64,000 nt of DNA from an uncultured Muribaculaceae bacterium (GCA_910583525.1 CAJTXL010000016.1:1-64000), one strand, 5' to 3'; counted from the stretch's first letter, positions 26,532 to 35,739 are shown. Translations and numbers: made by a program. Notes: a model not told the origin generated them from the letters alone.

Positions 26532-27776
26532 ATGAAACAATACATACTCCGAGCGTTGTCACTGACGCTCCTGCTCTCCATCACTCTCCATGACGCCTAC
26601 GGTTTCGAATCTGAAGGCCTCTACTATAACATCTTGTCAGAAGAAGACAGGACGGTTGCCGTTGTATGCCCGATAGACTATACCCACAAATATCAGTACG
26701 ACTATATTGAAGGAAATATAGAAATCCCATCAAGAGTAATATATGAAAGTAAAACATATCGCGTGACTGAAATCGGTTACAAAGCTTTCCGTGAATGCCG
26801 TAGGTTGACTTCCGTTACCATTCCCAACTCGGTGGCTAAAATCGGTGATGAAGCTTTCCAAGGCTGCTTCGGATTGACATCTGTGACCATCCCAAACTCG
26901 GTGACCAAACTCGGTGTTGATGCTTTCCGTACCTGCTTCATGTTGACTTCCGTTACCATCCCAAACTCGGTAACTTCAATCGGTGAAGGCTCTTTCCGTT
27001 TCTGCTCCGGGTTGACTTCCGTTACCATATCGAACTCCGTTACTTCAATCGGAGACCATGCTTTCAGCTACTGTTCCGGACTGACTTCCGTTACCATCCC
27101 TAACTCGGTAATTTCAATCGGTGAATATGCTTTCTCCTACTGCTTAGGGCTGACTTCCGTTACCATCCCTAACTCGGTAATTTCAATCGGTGAATATGCT
27201 TTCGACGGCTGCTCCGGGTTGGCAAGCATACATGTTGATAATGATAATAAATCATACGGCTCTATTAATGGTGTTTTATACAATAAAGATATTACCACGT
27301 TGCTTCTATGTCCGATGGCGAAAGAATATGTAGAGATTCCGAACTCTGTGACTTCAATCGGTGAAAGTGCTTTCAGCGGCTACTCCAGGCTGACTTCTAT
27401 ATATTGCCATGCCATTACACCGCCAAGTGGTGACAATAGTGTCTTTGGCGAAACGACATTAAAAGAATGTAAACTGTATGTGCCGACAGGATGCCTGTCT
27501 GTTTACGAATCTGTAGACCCTTGGCGCAACTTCTGGAACATCGAGGAGATGGATTTCAGCGGCATCGATGAAGCGGTTGTCGGTAATGGCAAGCCGCGGA
27601 TATCGGTCGTAAATGGCATTATCCACATCGGCAACGCTGACGACAAGGTCTTGGTTGAAGTGTTCGATATATCAGGCAAGAAGGTCTTCCGCGACTATGG
27701 CAGCACGGTTTCAGGTCTTGCCAAAGGCATGTATATCGTGAAGGTCAAATCTGATGTGGTGAAAGTCCAACTATGA
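26532..27776 (+). CDS. BspA-like leucine-rich repeat surface protein
   Basis: A 414-aa exported protein with a signal peptide (residues 1-25). Eight or so LRR_5 (BspA/TpLRR) repeats of 23 residues, of the form LTSVTIPNSVTSIGEYAFSYCSG, cover about 75-235 and reappear at 265-300. The C-terminal ~75 residues (VLVEVFDISGKKVF ... GLAKGMYIVKV) look like a type IX secretion sorting domain (type A). Such proteins are adhesin-like, but binding partners cannot be predicted. Two repeats (27081-27134 and 27150-27203) are identical over 54 bp, suggesting recent duplication. Composition is more AT-rich than the neighbours. Confidence 0.88.
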   Translation: MKQYILRALSLTLLLSITLHDAYGFESEGLYYNILSEEDRTVAVVCPIDYTHKYQYDYIEGNIEIPSRVIYESKTYRVTEIGYKAFRECRRLTSVTIPNSVAKIGDEAFQGCFGLTSVTIPNSVTKLGVDAFRTCFMLTSVTIPNSVTSIGEGSFRFCSGLTSVTISNSVTSIGDHAFSYCSGLTSVTIPNSVISIGEYAFSYCLGLTSVTIPNSVISIGEYAFDGCSGLASIHVDNDNKSYGSINGVLYNKDITTLLLCPMAKEYVEIPNSVTSIGESAFSGYSRLTSIYCHAITPPSGDNSVFGETTLKECKLYVPTGCLSVYESVDPWRNFWNIEEMDFSGIDEAVVGNGKPRISVVNGIIHIGNADDKVLVEVFDISGKKVFRDYGSTVSGLAKGMYIVKVKSDVVKVQL

Positions 27777-27788
27777 ATTTCCTTTCAG

Positions 27789-28030
27789 CCCGGGTTATAT
27801 CGATTCAATATCCAAATGTGCTACAGCGTAACGCAATAGCTGCGTTTAGGCGCGATGTATCGCACCGCCCATAGTGGTGCTTCATTCTGTCGAAATTGTA
27901 TGCCCATGGCAAGCACACCAAAAGGCGTGCTTGCCATGGGCTATTGTTATTGTGCCACTCTGTGGCAATGACACCTCTAACGAGGTTTTGAAAAATTTAT
28001 ATCTCATGCACCGACATTTCGGCTTGTGCC
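27789..28030 (+). repeat. Dispersed structured repeat, copy A
   Basis: Its last 117 bp (27914-28030) match 36053-36169 with a single difference that I can see; the upstream 125 bp match more loosely (GTGCTACAGCGTA, TATCGCACC). A perfect 14-bp hairpin (27903-27916 with 27927-27940) is followed by short hairpins GTGCCACTCTGTGGCA and ACCTCTAACGAGGT. No coding frame is shared. The next ~220 bp (28031-28250) hold nothing recognisable. Confidence 0.8.
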
Positions 28031-28253
28031 CTATTTTTGCCTCTCTATGCGTCTTTTTCCAAATCGAACTGCTCGCTAATTATTCAAGTCTTCCGACCAC
28101 TAATACCCGACGGGGTTTGAAAATCTGTAGAACTCTTTTTGATAAAGCCCACATATTTCCATTGAAATCTTAGAGTATGTTTGAACTTAAGTAACTCACA
28201 AAAATTAGTTTATAATAAATTTATATCAAGTAACCCTATGAGTTAATGCTTAT

Positions 28254-28312
28254 TTGTTTGTCTTATGGACGAGACAAAATTGGGGCTTTTATGTCTTGTG
28301 CGCGAGACAAAA
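28254..28312. repeat. Pair of short hairpin repeats
   Basis: TTTGTCTTATGGACGAGACA and TGTCTTGTGCGCGAGACA, about 35 bp apart, share GTCTT-n-GAGACAAAA and each can form a small hairpin. They lie just beyond the comF stop. Origin unknown. Confidence 0.4.
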
Positions 28313-28321
28313 ATCATCTTT

Positions 28322-29053
28322 CTACCGTTTTTTGACGGTTGCGCCGAGGGCGAGAAGGGAAATCGATGCCGGGTGGGTGCCGCCGAGGGCTGTTGCGAGG
28401 ACGGCTTCGTTCATCGACGAGCCTGTGGTGATGATGTCGTCGACGACGGCTACATTGAGGCCGTCGAGTTCGTCGCCTCGACACAATGCGAAGCAGCCGC
28501 GGATGTTCTCTGCCCTGCGGCTGTCGGAGAGCCGAGTCTGCGTGCCGTGGTTGCGGACGGCGACGAGGTTGTCGCCCACGGCAGCGCCGATGGCGTCGGC
28601 AATGCCGCGTGCTATTTCTTCGCTTTGGTTATATCCCCGGCGCAATTTTTTGCTTATGTGCATGGGCATGGGGAGCAGTACGTCGATGTCGGACACGTGG
28701 AAACCGTTTGCTTCGGGCGCAAGAGACATGAGATATTTGCCGAAGAGGGTGCCGAGCATCACGGCCAACTGTGGCCGGTCGTGGTATTTGGTGTCGCGTA
28801 TGAGAGCGGCATATGCGTCGTCGGGATCGTAACGGAACCATGCCCTCACCATGCCGGTGCGGAAAGGGGCGTTCACGAGCGCAGCCCGGTTGGCAAGGAG
28901 TTCGTGTCCGCTTTCGCTACAGAAGGGCATCGTGATGGCGCACCGAGGGCAAATGGCTTCGTGCGGCGCGGTAATGCGTCGGCATACGGGGCATCGGCAC
29001 GGGGCGATGTAGCCGTCGACAAAATCTTTAAAGAACTTTGCAATAGAACTCAC
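28322..29053 (-). CDS. ComF family phosphoribosyltransferase-like protein
   Basis: ComF proteins are linked to DNA uptake in competent bacteria and have a phosphoribosyltransferase fold; their biochemical role is not settled. About 243 aa: a zinc-finger start CRCPVCRR...CPRC (residues ~18-45), then a PRTase domain with the PRPP loop VAVVDDIITTGSSMNEA near the end and the RRGYNQSEEIARGIA motif. The frame is open to 29137, but the GTG at 29053 gives a start that fits the family; it remains uncertain. Confidence 0.88.
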   Translation of the reverse strand: MSSIAKFFKDFVDGYIAPCRCPVCRRITAPHEAICPRCAITMPFCSESGHELLANRAALVNAPFRTGMVRAWFRYDPDDAYAALIRDTKYHDRPQLAVMLGTLFGKYLMSLAPEANGFHVSDIDVLLPMPMHISKKLRRGYNQSEEIARGIADAIGAAVGDNLVAVRNHGTQTRLSDSRRAENIRGCFALCRGDELDGLNVAVVDDIITTGSSMNEAVLATALGGTHPASISLLALGATVKKR

Positions 29054-29130
29054 GGTGTTGTGTGTATGGCAAATATTTGGTACTTTTGGCTTCGCCTTAA
29101 ATACTATCGCTCGGCAATGCCAAAATAAAT

Positions 29131-29161
29131 TTTGCATTGCCCTCGCTTATTCGTATTTTTG
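29131..29161 (+). promoter_or_regulatory. Promoter of the small membrane protein gene
   Basis: TTTG (29131-29134), 19 bp, TATTTTTG (29154-29161). The -7 element ends 4 bp before the ATG at 29166, implying a very short or absent leader. Confidence 0.7.
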
Positions 29162-29165
29162 CTCT

Positions 29166-29633
29166 ATGATACTCTCAAGCATTTTCAATACGGTCGAGTT
29201 TTACGTCATCACGGCATTCATTGCGGCAGCCGTTGTGGGAGCGTCGGCAATGCCATCGCGCAAAGGCGCCGCACGCACGTTTCTGTTTTCGGGTACCTTA
29301 TGGCCGTCGGACGAGCCTTCACAGCCGTGTATCGTGGCGAGAGTATCAGACTCCGGCGAACTTGAAATCCAACGGTTCGGGCTTGAAGGGTTGTATATGG
29401 ACGGAGCCTACAGCCTTGCGGTGACTATAATAGGCTTCGACGTGACGATAGAGGAGAGACTTACGCCAGGTGGACGCCGGAGTTCCGAGGCCGCAGCGGG
29501 TGCAACTGCTATTCTCGACTGTTTCGGTGCCGAGCGCTACCATTTCAACTACCGAAGCGAGGCTACGGGGCGAAGTGCTGCCTTTTCGCTCAACATAAGG
29601 CCGGGGAACCGCATCGAACGCATCCTGTCGTGA
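29166..29633 (+). CDS. Hypothetical protein with one N-terminal membrane segment
   Basis: A 155-aa protein with one hydrophobic segment at about residues 10-30 followed by a soluble domain of about 120 residues with alternating beta-type sequence. No family recognised. The gene lies between divergent comF and convergent mgtE, so it forms its own unit, with a near-consensus promoter whose -7 element almost touches the ATG. If the transcript is not leaderless, ATG 29250 would give a 127-aa soluble protein. Confidence 0.6.
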   Translation: MILSSIFNTVEFYVITAFIAAAVVGASAMPSRKGAARTFLFSGTLWPSDEPSQPCIVARVSDSGELEIQRFGLEGLYMDGAYSLAVTIIGFDVTIEERLTPGGRRSSEAAAGATAILDCFGAERYHFNYRSEATGRSAAFSLNIRPGNRIERILS

Positions 29634-29638
29634 CAAAA

Positions 29639-31000
29639 TCAACCTGCAAAGGCCTTGAGGCAGTAGGTTGAAATCTGCACGTAGATGAGGATGCCTACGA
29701 TGTCGTTTGAAATCTGTATGAACGGGCCTGTAGCAAGTGCCGGGTTTATATGGAGCTTTTCGAGGGTTAGGGGCACGACGGTGCCCAAAATCGACGCGAA
29801 CATGACAACGGTGAACAGCGATATGGCTACCGACACTGTGACGGCCAGCTCTGTGGGCATCACCAAAAGATTGTAGACAAGTACCACGGCGGTTATGACC
29901 GTTGCGTTTAGCAAGCCTATGAGTATCTCTTTGACGAGCTGCGATGCGAAGTTCTTGATGTCGAGCGAGCCGTTTGCAAGGCCTTGTACCACAATGGCCG
30001 AAGCCTGCACACCGACGTTGCCGCCGGTGCCGCCTATTATGGGGATGAAGAGGGCCAGGGCCGTAACGGCCTGTAGCTGGCTTTCGAAAGAGCCGAGGAT
30101 GATTGAGGCGAGCAGCCCCGAGGCTATTCCTATCAGCAGCCAGGGTATTCGCGCCTTAGTCTGTGCGAATACGGAGTCGTCGGCATCGACGTCGGACGAT
30201 ATACCTGAAGCAAGCTGGTAGTCGCGTTCGCTTGATTCGCGCACCTGGTCCATGACGTCGTCGACGGTTATGCGTCCGAGCAGACGTCCGATAGAATCGA
30301 CTACGGGCATCGCCACCAGGTCGTATTTCTCGAAGTCAAGTGCAACATCGTCGATAGGTGTGTCGGCCTTTACGCTGACGGGGTCGGCCTCCATGACATG
30401 TTTTATTTTCGATACCGACGGGTGAGTGAGCATCATTTTCAAAGGCAGCGTGCCGCGGAGCTTGTAGTCGTTGTCGACGACATAGACGTAGTATATCTCG
30501 TCCATGTCCTCGGCCTGCAGTCGCATCTGCTTGATGCACTCGGGCATAGACCAGTTTTCGTTTACGACAATCATCTCGGTGCCCATAAGGCCGCCGGCGG
30601 TGTCTTCGTCGTATTTGAGGAGGTCTATGATGTCACCGGCCTGCTCTACGTCGTCGATGTGCGAGAGGATTTCGTCGCGTTCCTCTTCGTCGAGCTGCTG
30701 AATGAGGTCGACGGCGTCGTCGGTGTCGAGGTGGTCAATCTGCTTGGCGATTTCTTCGGCCGGCATGTCGCTTATGAGCTTCAGACGGTCGTCTTCGTCA
30801 AGTTCCATGAGCACATCGGCAGCGGTGTCTTCGTCGAGGAGCTTATATAGGTACTCGGCCTCTTCTATGTCGAGGCTTTGGTACAGCTCGGCTATGTCGG
30901 CAGGGTGCAGCGTGGCAAGCTCGGACCTGGCTTTCTCGCTGTCATCGGAGTGGATGAGTTCTTTAAGCTGCTGGAGATATTCGTCGGTAAATTCTTTCAT
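29639..31000 (-). CDS. mgtE: Magnesium transporter MgtE
   Basis: Mg2+-gated channel/transporter of the inner membrane. The 453-aa protein has an N-terminal MgtE_N helical superhelix (residues ~20-130, many acidic residues), two CBS domains (about 135-255), a plug helix and five TMs from about 285 on, with the conserved GTGGNVGVQAS and PLTLEKLHINPALATGPF motifs. It overlaps rsmA by 4 bp (ATGA). Confidence 0.95.
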   Translation of the reverse strand: MKEFTDEYLQQLKELIHSDDSEKARSELATLHPADIAELYQSLDIEEAEYLYKLLDEDTAADVLMELDEDDRLKLISDMPAEEIAKQIDHLDTDDAVDLIQQLDEEERDEILSHIDDVEQAGDIIDLLKYDEDTAGGLMGTEMIVVNENWSMPECIKQMRLQAEDMDEIYYVYVVDNDYKLRGTLPLKMMLTHPSVSKIKHVMEADPVSVKADTPIDDVALDFEKYDLVAMPVVDSIGRLLGRITVDDVMDQVRESSERDYQLASGISSDVDADDSVFAQTKARIPWLLIGIASGLLASIILGSFESQLQAVTALALFIPIIGGTGGNVGVQASAIVVQGLANGSLDIKNFASQLVKEILIGLLNATVITAVVLVYNLLVMPTELAVTVSVAISLFTVVMFASILGTVVPLTLEKLHINPALATGPFIQISNDIVGILIYVQISTYCLKAFAG

Positions 31001-31800
31001 TTCAGGACATTTTTGCGCAGTGCTTCGAGGCGGCGCGTAAGTTCGACAAATTGCTCTACCGACAGCTGTTCGGGCCGTAGATTGTATATTTCATCTTCGG
31101 GCAGACTGCATCCCTGAGGCAACATAGGGCGTATAGAGTTGCGGAGTGTCTTGCGGCGCTGTCCGAAGGTAGTCTTTACGACGGTCTTGAACAATTTTTC
31201 GTCGCAACCCAAGGATATGACATCGTTGCGTGTGAGCCTCACGACGCCCGACTTGACTTTTGGCGGCGGATTGAACACATGCTCCGACACTGTGAAGAGA
31301 TATTCGACGGTGTACCATGCCTGAAGAAGCACGCTGAGGATGCCTCGTGCCTTGGTGCCGGGTTTTGCGGCCAGTCGTTCGGCCACTTCGCGCTGCAACA
31401 TCCCCGAGCAGCAGACTACTCGGTCTTTGTAGTCGAGTACACGGAAAAAAATCTGCGATGATATGTTGTAGGGATAGTTTCCGATGACGCAGAAAGGTCT
31501 GTCGCCGGGGAAAAGGGCGTCGAGGTCCATTTCGAGGAAATCGCCCTCGACGATGCGCGGCTGCGGCTGTGGCAGGTGCGTGTGCAGCCATTCAACGCTT
31601 TCGCTGTCTATTTCGGCAAGAGTTACGTCGGATGCCGCATGCCGTTCGAGCAAGAACTGCGAGAGCACACCCATGCCCGGGCCCACTTCAAGCACGGGCG
31701 TGCCGGCATATGCGTCTAGCGTCGACGCTATGCGCTCGGCCACACCCAGGTCGGTGAGGAAATGCTGCCCGAGGGCCTTTTTGGGTTTTACTCCTGCCAT
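30997..31800 (-). CDS. rsmA: 16S rRNA dimethyladenosine transferase
   Basis: Also called KsgA; dimethylates the two adjacent adenosines in helix 45 of 16S rRNA. The 267-aa protein has KKALGQHFLTD at the start, the SAM motif EVGPGMGVLS near 37-46, and the catalytic NYPYNIS near 108. Full length. It is followed directly by mgtE; in Bacteroidales rsmA-mgtE adjacency is common. Confidence 0.96.
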   Translation of the reverse strand: MAGVKPKKALGQHFLTDLGVAERIASTLDAYAGTPVLEVGPGMGVLSQFLLERHAASDVTLAEIDSESVEWLHTHLPQPQPRIVEGDFLEMDLDALFPGDRPFCVIGNYPYNISSQIFFRVLDYKDRVVCCSGMLQREVAERLAAKPGTKARGILSVLLQAWYTVEYLFTVSEHVFNPPPKVKSGVVRLTRNDVISLGCDEKLFKTVVKTTFGQRRKTLRNSIRPMLPQGCSLPEDEIYNLRPEQLSVEQFVELTRRLEALRKNVLK

Positions 31801-31864
31801 TGTTGCGTTGGAAGTTCGATTTTTTTTAATTTAAATTTTATAATGCAGAATGTATAATTCTTAT

Positions 31865-33448
31865 TTATAATTCGTTTTTCGGTGCCGGCGGATAGTCGAT
31901 TGTGTAGTGCAGGCCACGCGACTCGCGGCGTTCTTTTGCCTGGCGCATGATAAGGTAGCCCACGTTTATGATGTTGCGCAGCTCGCATATTTCGCGCGAT
32001 GCTTTCGAGCATTTGAACAGCCGCTCGGTCTCTTCGTAGAGAATGTCGAGGCGGTTCCAAGCACGGTCGAGCCTGAGGTTCGACCTTACGATGCCAACGT
32101 ATGTGCCCATAATCTGACCGACTTCGCGTATGCTTTGCGTTATGAGCACCATTTCTTCGTTATGGCTTGTGCCTTCGTCGTTCCAGTCGGGCACGTCGGA
32201 GCGGAGTGACAGATGCCCTATTTCTTCGGCGGCATGCTTGGCTGCGGCATCGGCATATACCACGGCTTCAATGAGCGAGTTCGATGCCAGGCGGTTGCCG
32301 CCGTGGAGGCCTGTGCACGAGCATTCGCCGAGAGCATAGAGACGCTTGATGCTCGATTCGCCGTTGAGGTCCACACGTATGCCTCCGCAGAGATAGTGCG
32401 CCGCCGGAGCCACGGGGATATAGTCTTTGGTGATATCGATGCCCAGCGACAGGCATTTGCGGTATATGTTGGGGAAGTGTTTCTTGGTCTCTTCGGGGTC
32501 TTTGTGGGTTACGTCGAGATATACATGGTCGTCGCCGTGGAGTTTCATTTCCGAGTCGATAGCTCTTGCTACGATGTCGCGCGGAGCAAGCGACAGACGT
32601 GGGTCGTATTTCTGCATGAACTCCTCGCCGCGCAGGTTGCGGAGCACGGCTCCGTAGCCGCGCATGGCTTCGGTGATAAGGAAAGACGGGCGGTCGCCGG
32701 GATGGAAAAGCGCCGTGGGGTGGAATTGGATGAACTCCATGTCGGCCACGGTGCCTTTGGCGCGGTAGACCATGGCTATGCCGTCGCCCGTAGCCACGAG
32801 CGGATTGGTCGTTGTCTGATATACGGCACCGACGCCGCCTGTAGCCATGACGGTTATTTTGGCGAGGAAGGTATCGACTTCGCCACGCGCTATGTCGAGC
32901 ACATATGCGCCGTAGCATGTGATGTCGGGCGTGCGGCGCGTGACAATCTTGCCAAGATGGTGCTGGGTGATGATTTCTATTGCGAAATGGTTCTCGTAGA
33001 CATCGATATCCGGGTTCTGCTTCACCGCCGCGATAAGGCTCTGCTGAATTTCGAAGCCGGTGTTGTCGGCATGGTGGAGAATGCGGAACTCGCTGTGACC
33101 GCCCTCGCGGTGCAGGTCGAAGCTTCCGTCTTCTTTTCTGTCGAAATCGACGCCCCACGACAACAGCTGCCGTATCTGCTCGGGCGCACCTTTGACAACT
33201 TTTTCTACGGCCTTGGGGTCGCTGAGCCAGTCGCCGGCGACCATTGTGTCGTGGATATGTTTGTCGAAATCGTCGACTTCAAGATTTGTGACCGATGCCA
33301 CGCCGCCCTGGGCAAGGGCGGTGTTGGCCTCATCTAATGTCGTTTTGCATACCAGTGCCACCCGGCGGCCTTCTTTGGCGACTTTGAGGGCAAAGCTCAT
33401 TCCGGCGATGCCCGAACCGATGACAAGATAATCGTATTCGTATCTCAT
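31865..33448 (-). CDS. nadB: L-aspartate oxidase
   Basis: FAD enzyme oxidising L-aspartate to iminoaspartate for de novo NAD synthesis. The 527-aa protein shows the FAD-binding start DYLVIGSGIAGMSFALKVA, REGGHS near residue 115, the succinate dehydrogenase-type active-site stretch EFIQFHPTALF near 240 and PVAPAAHYLCGGI near 345. nadA and nadC are not adjacent. A -7 element TATCTTTG lies on the minus strand at 33472-33479, divergent from the R-M promoter. Confidence 0.96.
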   Translation of the reverse strand: MRYEYDYLVIGSGIAGMSFALKVAKEGRRVALVCKTTLDEANTALAQGGVASVTNLEVDDFDKHIHDTMVAGDWLSDPKAVEKVVKGAPEQIRQLLSWGVDFDRKEDGSFDLHREGGHSEFRILHHADNTGFEIQQSLIAAVKQNPDIDVYENHFAIEIITQHHLGKIVTRRTPDITCYGAYVLDIARGEVDTFLAKITVMATGGVGAVYQTTTNPLVATGDGIAMVYRAKGTVADMEFIQFHPTALFHPGDRPSFLITEAMRGYGAVLRNLRGEEFMQKYDPRLSLAPRDIVARAIDSEMKLHGDDHVYLDVTHKDPEETKKHFPNIYRKCLSLGIDITKDYIPVAPAAHYLCGGIRVDLNGESSIKRLYALGECSCTGLHGGNRLASNSLIEAVVYADAAAKHAAEEIGHLSLRSDVPDWNDEGTSHNEEMVLITQSIREVGQIMGTYVGIVRSNLRLDRAWNRLDILYEETERLFKCSKASREICELRNIINVGYLIMRQAKERRESRGLHYTIDYPPAPKNEL

Positions 33449-33522
33449 GGTGCGCGATGTTTTTTACGCGGCAAAGATACGACAAAGAAACGAAAGAGCG
33501 TGCGAAATAAGGAAAAAACGAG

Positions 33523-33530
33523 TACCTTTG
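33523..33530 (+). promoter_or_regulatory. -7 element TACCTTTG before the methylase gene
   Basis: Ends 4 bp before the ATG at 33535, so the transcript would be leaderless or nearly so. No good -33 TTTG is visible. Confidence 0.5.
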
Positions 33531-33534
33531 TACT

Positions 33535-34536
33535 ATGTATATAGAATATATAAATGAAATATTGTGTCCCAAGATAACAGAACCGACAAAAGTCATCGAC
33601 CTTTTTGCCGGTTGCGGTGGTTTATCTTTAGGTTTTGAAGCAGCAGGATATGAAACCATCGGATATGAATTGGACGAAGCCGCTGTAAATACCTATAACA
33701 GAAATTTGATTGGAACTTGCCATCTTCAGAAATTGGAAGTAGGCTTTGAATATCCAACGGCAGACATTGTGATTGGAGGCCCTCCTTGCCAACCTTTCAG
33801 CGTTTTCGGCAAGCAAAAGGGAATTGAAGATGCACGCGATGGATTCCCCATCTTCATTGATGCCATCAGACAGATACAGCCAAAAGTATTTATGTTTGAA
33901 AATGTACGCAACTTGGCATATTCGCACAAATGGTATTTCGACCTTATAAAGAATGAACTTAGTAAGTTAGGATACATCATTGATTTTCGATGCTTAAATG
34001 CGGTAAACTATGGCGTACCGCAAAATCGTGAAAGAATGATTGTCGTAGGACATAAATCTACATTTCACTATCCGGCAGTACATAAGAGTAAGGTAACTGT
34101 AGGCGAAGCCATCGGGGACTTGATAGACACGATTGAAGATGATAGCAAGATTTTGACTCCAAGACAGGATGAATATATTGCCATATATGAAAGAAAGTCA
34201 GCTTGTGTCAATCCGCGCGATTTGTATCCCGACAAACCGGCCCGTACCTTGACTTGCCGGAACTTAGCAGGTTGTACAAGTGACATGCAACGTGTAAGAC
34301 TTAAAGATGGAAGAAGGAGACGGTTGGTTGTCAGAGAAGCCGCACGCCTCCAAAGCTTTCCTGATTGGTTCGAGTTTGAGGGTTCTGAAATCAAACAGTA
34401 CAACCAAATAGGTAATGCTGTTCCGCCTTTGCTGGCATACCAGCTGGCTTTGAGAATTAAAGAGACTTATTCAATGCCGACAATGGATAGAGAAGAAATT
34501 AAAAACAAGATAATCCCTTTATCATTATTTGACTGA
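33535..34536 (+). CDS. DNA (cytosine-5) methyltransferase, type II R-M
   Basis: A 333-aa C5-cytosine methylase: motif I DLFAGCGG (residues 22-29), motif IV GGPPCQP with the catalytic Cys near 85, motif VI ENVR near 119, motif VIII QNRER, and motif X GNAVPP near the C-terminus. The target recognition region between VIII and IX is short (about 80 residues). GC content is clearly lower than in the flanking genes, pointing to acquisition. The endonuclease gene starts 2 bp after its stop. Confidence 0.93.
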   Translation: MYIEYINEILCPKITEPTKVIDLFAGCGGLSLGFEAAGYETIGYELDEAAVNTYNRNLIGTCHLQKLEVGFEYPTADIVIGGPPCQPFSVFGKQKGIEDARDGFPIFIDAIRQIQPKVFMFENVRNLAYSHKWYFDLIKNELSKLGYIIDFRCLNAVNYGVPQNRERMIVVGHKSTFHYPAVHKSKVTVGEAIGDLIDTIEDDSKILTPRQDEYIAIYERKSACVNPRDLYPDKPARTLTCRNLAGCTSDMQRVRLKDGRRRRLVVREAARLQSFPDWFEFEGSEIKQYNQIGNAVPPLLAYQLALRIKETYSMPTMDREEIKNKIIPLSLFD

Positions 34537-34538
34537 AC

Positions 34539-35531
34539 ATGGAAATTAAATTAACAGGGAAAAAGAGTGCTAAGGTCAGTAAACTAATTTATTCCATATT
34601 AGATATATTGGGGGAAGTTGGCATCCCTTTGAGCGAAACACCACGAAGACTTGAAAGAATGGCAATGGCTTGTTTAGCCGTTGGCAACATCAAATCAAAC
34701 TTTCAAGAAGCTAAGTCTGCCGATGATAACTGTTTCTTGATTACAAGAGAAATAATCGCTTTTGAAAACAAGCACTATAATGAAAATATATCGCCCGGCT
34801 CTTATGATGACATCCGGCGTAAAGACTTGCTCTATCCTGTTCAAGCTGGTATCGTGCTGAATTCGTCAGCATTTGATGTGCAAGCAACCAATAATCCGAC
34901 ACGAGGCTATGCACTGAACCCATTGTTTGCCAAGTTACTGAAAAGCTATGGGACTCCCCAATGGGAAAGCGAATTGGCAACATATAAAGAACAAGTAAAA
35001 CTTTTAAAAGAGGAACTTGAAAGAAAGCGTAACTTAGAAAAGATTCCGGTAAAGTTACCATCAGGAACAGATTTACTCCTATCTGCCGGAGAACATAATG
35101 TACTCCAAAAACATATAGTTGAGGATTTCTTGTCAAGATTCGGTATGGGAGCCGAAATCTTATATATTGGCGATACATCAGATAAATACCTTTATAGGAA
35201 TAATGAAGTATTGGAGCAAATCGGGTTCTTCACATTAGAACATGAAGAATTGCCTGATGTTGTGGCTTATAGCAGGGAAAAGAATCTCTTATTCCTAATT
35301 GAAGCGGTACATAGCGCCGGCCCAATGGACGAAATTCGAGTTATGAAGCTAAAAAAGCAAATGGGAAGCTGTACTGCAATTCCCATCTTTGTTACGACAT
35401 TCTTAAATAAAAAGGAATTCAGAAAATGGGTTACCGACATTGCTTGGGAGTCTGAAGTCTGGATAGCGGACAATCCCGAACATATGATTCACTTCAACGG
35501 ATACAAATTTTTGGAAATACATAAGGGATAA
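34539..35531 (+). CDS. BsuBI/PstI-type restriction endonuclease
   Basis: A 330-aa protein. The C-terminal half (about residues 185-325) matches the BsuBI/PstI nuclease family: GEHNVLQKHIVEDFLSRFG, LYIGDTSDKYLY, a PD-ExK-like core with LPD (238-240) and FLIEAVHSAGP (Glu255), and FVTTFLN. The N-terminal half is helical with a short coiled coil near 148-165. BsuBI and PstI cut CTGCAG, but specificity cannot be transferred on family membership alone. Same low GC as the methylase. Confidence 0.9.
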   Translation: MEIKLTGKKSAKVSKLIYSILDILGEVGIPLSETPRRLERMAMACLAVGNIKSNFQEAKSADDNCFLITREIIAFENKHYNENISPGSYDDIRRKDLLYPVQAGIVLNSSAFDVQATNNPTRGYALNPLFAKLLKSYGTPQWESELATYKEQVKLLKEELERKRNLEKIPVKLPSGTDLLLSAGEHNVLQKHIVEDFLSRFGMGAEILYIGDTSDKYLYRNNEVLEQIGFFTLEHEELPDVVAYSREKNLLFLIEAVHSAGPMDEIRVMKLKKQMGSCTAIPIFVTTFLNKKEFRKWVTDIAWESEVWIADNPEHMIHFNGYKFLEIHKG

Positions 35532-35567
35532 CGTATTTTGGAAGAGCTGTAGCGTAGTGCTATAATG

Positions 35568-35708
35568 TCATCGACTAATGATTCTCGCATCACTGGCGAG
35601 AATAATAGAGAGAACGGCAATCAGTCCACAAGAGAACGACTGAAATCGTAAGGTATTGTCAAGCGTGTTGGCTCTCCAAGAAACGGATACTGGGAATTCC
35701 CATCTGAA
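35568..35708 (+). pseudogene. Decayed 3' end of an AlbA_2/HTH-type regulator
   Basis: In one frame, stop at 35706-35708, the translation ends GIVKRVGSPRNGYWEF, which resembles the usual winged-helix C-terminus of AlbA_2 (AAA_4) putative regulators (IIERVGS..GYW). An in-frame stop interrupts it about 20 residues earlier, and no upstream remainder is seen. I take it as a remnant left beside the R-M island. The match is from memory. Confidence 0.4.
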
Positions 35709-35709
35709 T

Positions 35710-35739
35710 AGGTCAGATAGTAGGTCAGATAGTAGGTCA
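35710..35739. repeat. 12-bp tandem repeat, 2.5 copies
   Basis: AGGTCAGATAGT at 35710-35721 and 35722-35733, then AGGTCA. Confidence 0.7.

Noticed and set aside
27874..28173. 99-aa frame across the dispersed repeat
   Set aside because: Frame is not kept in copy B and the repeat is better explained by hairpin structure.
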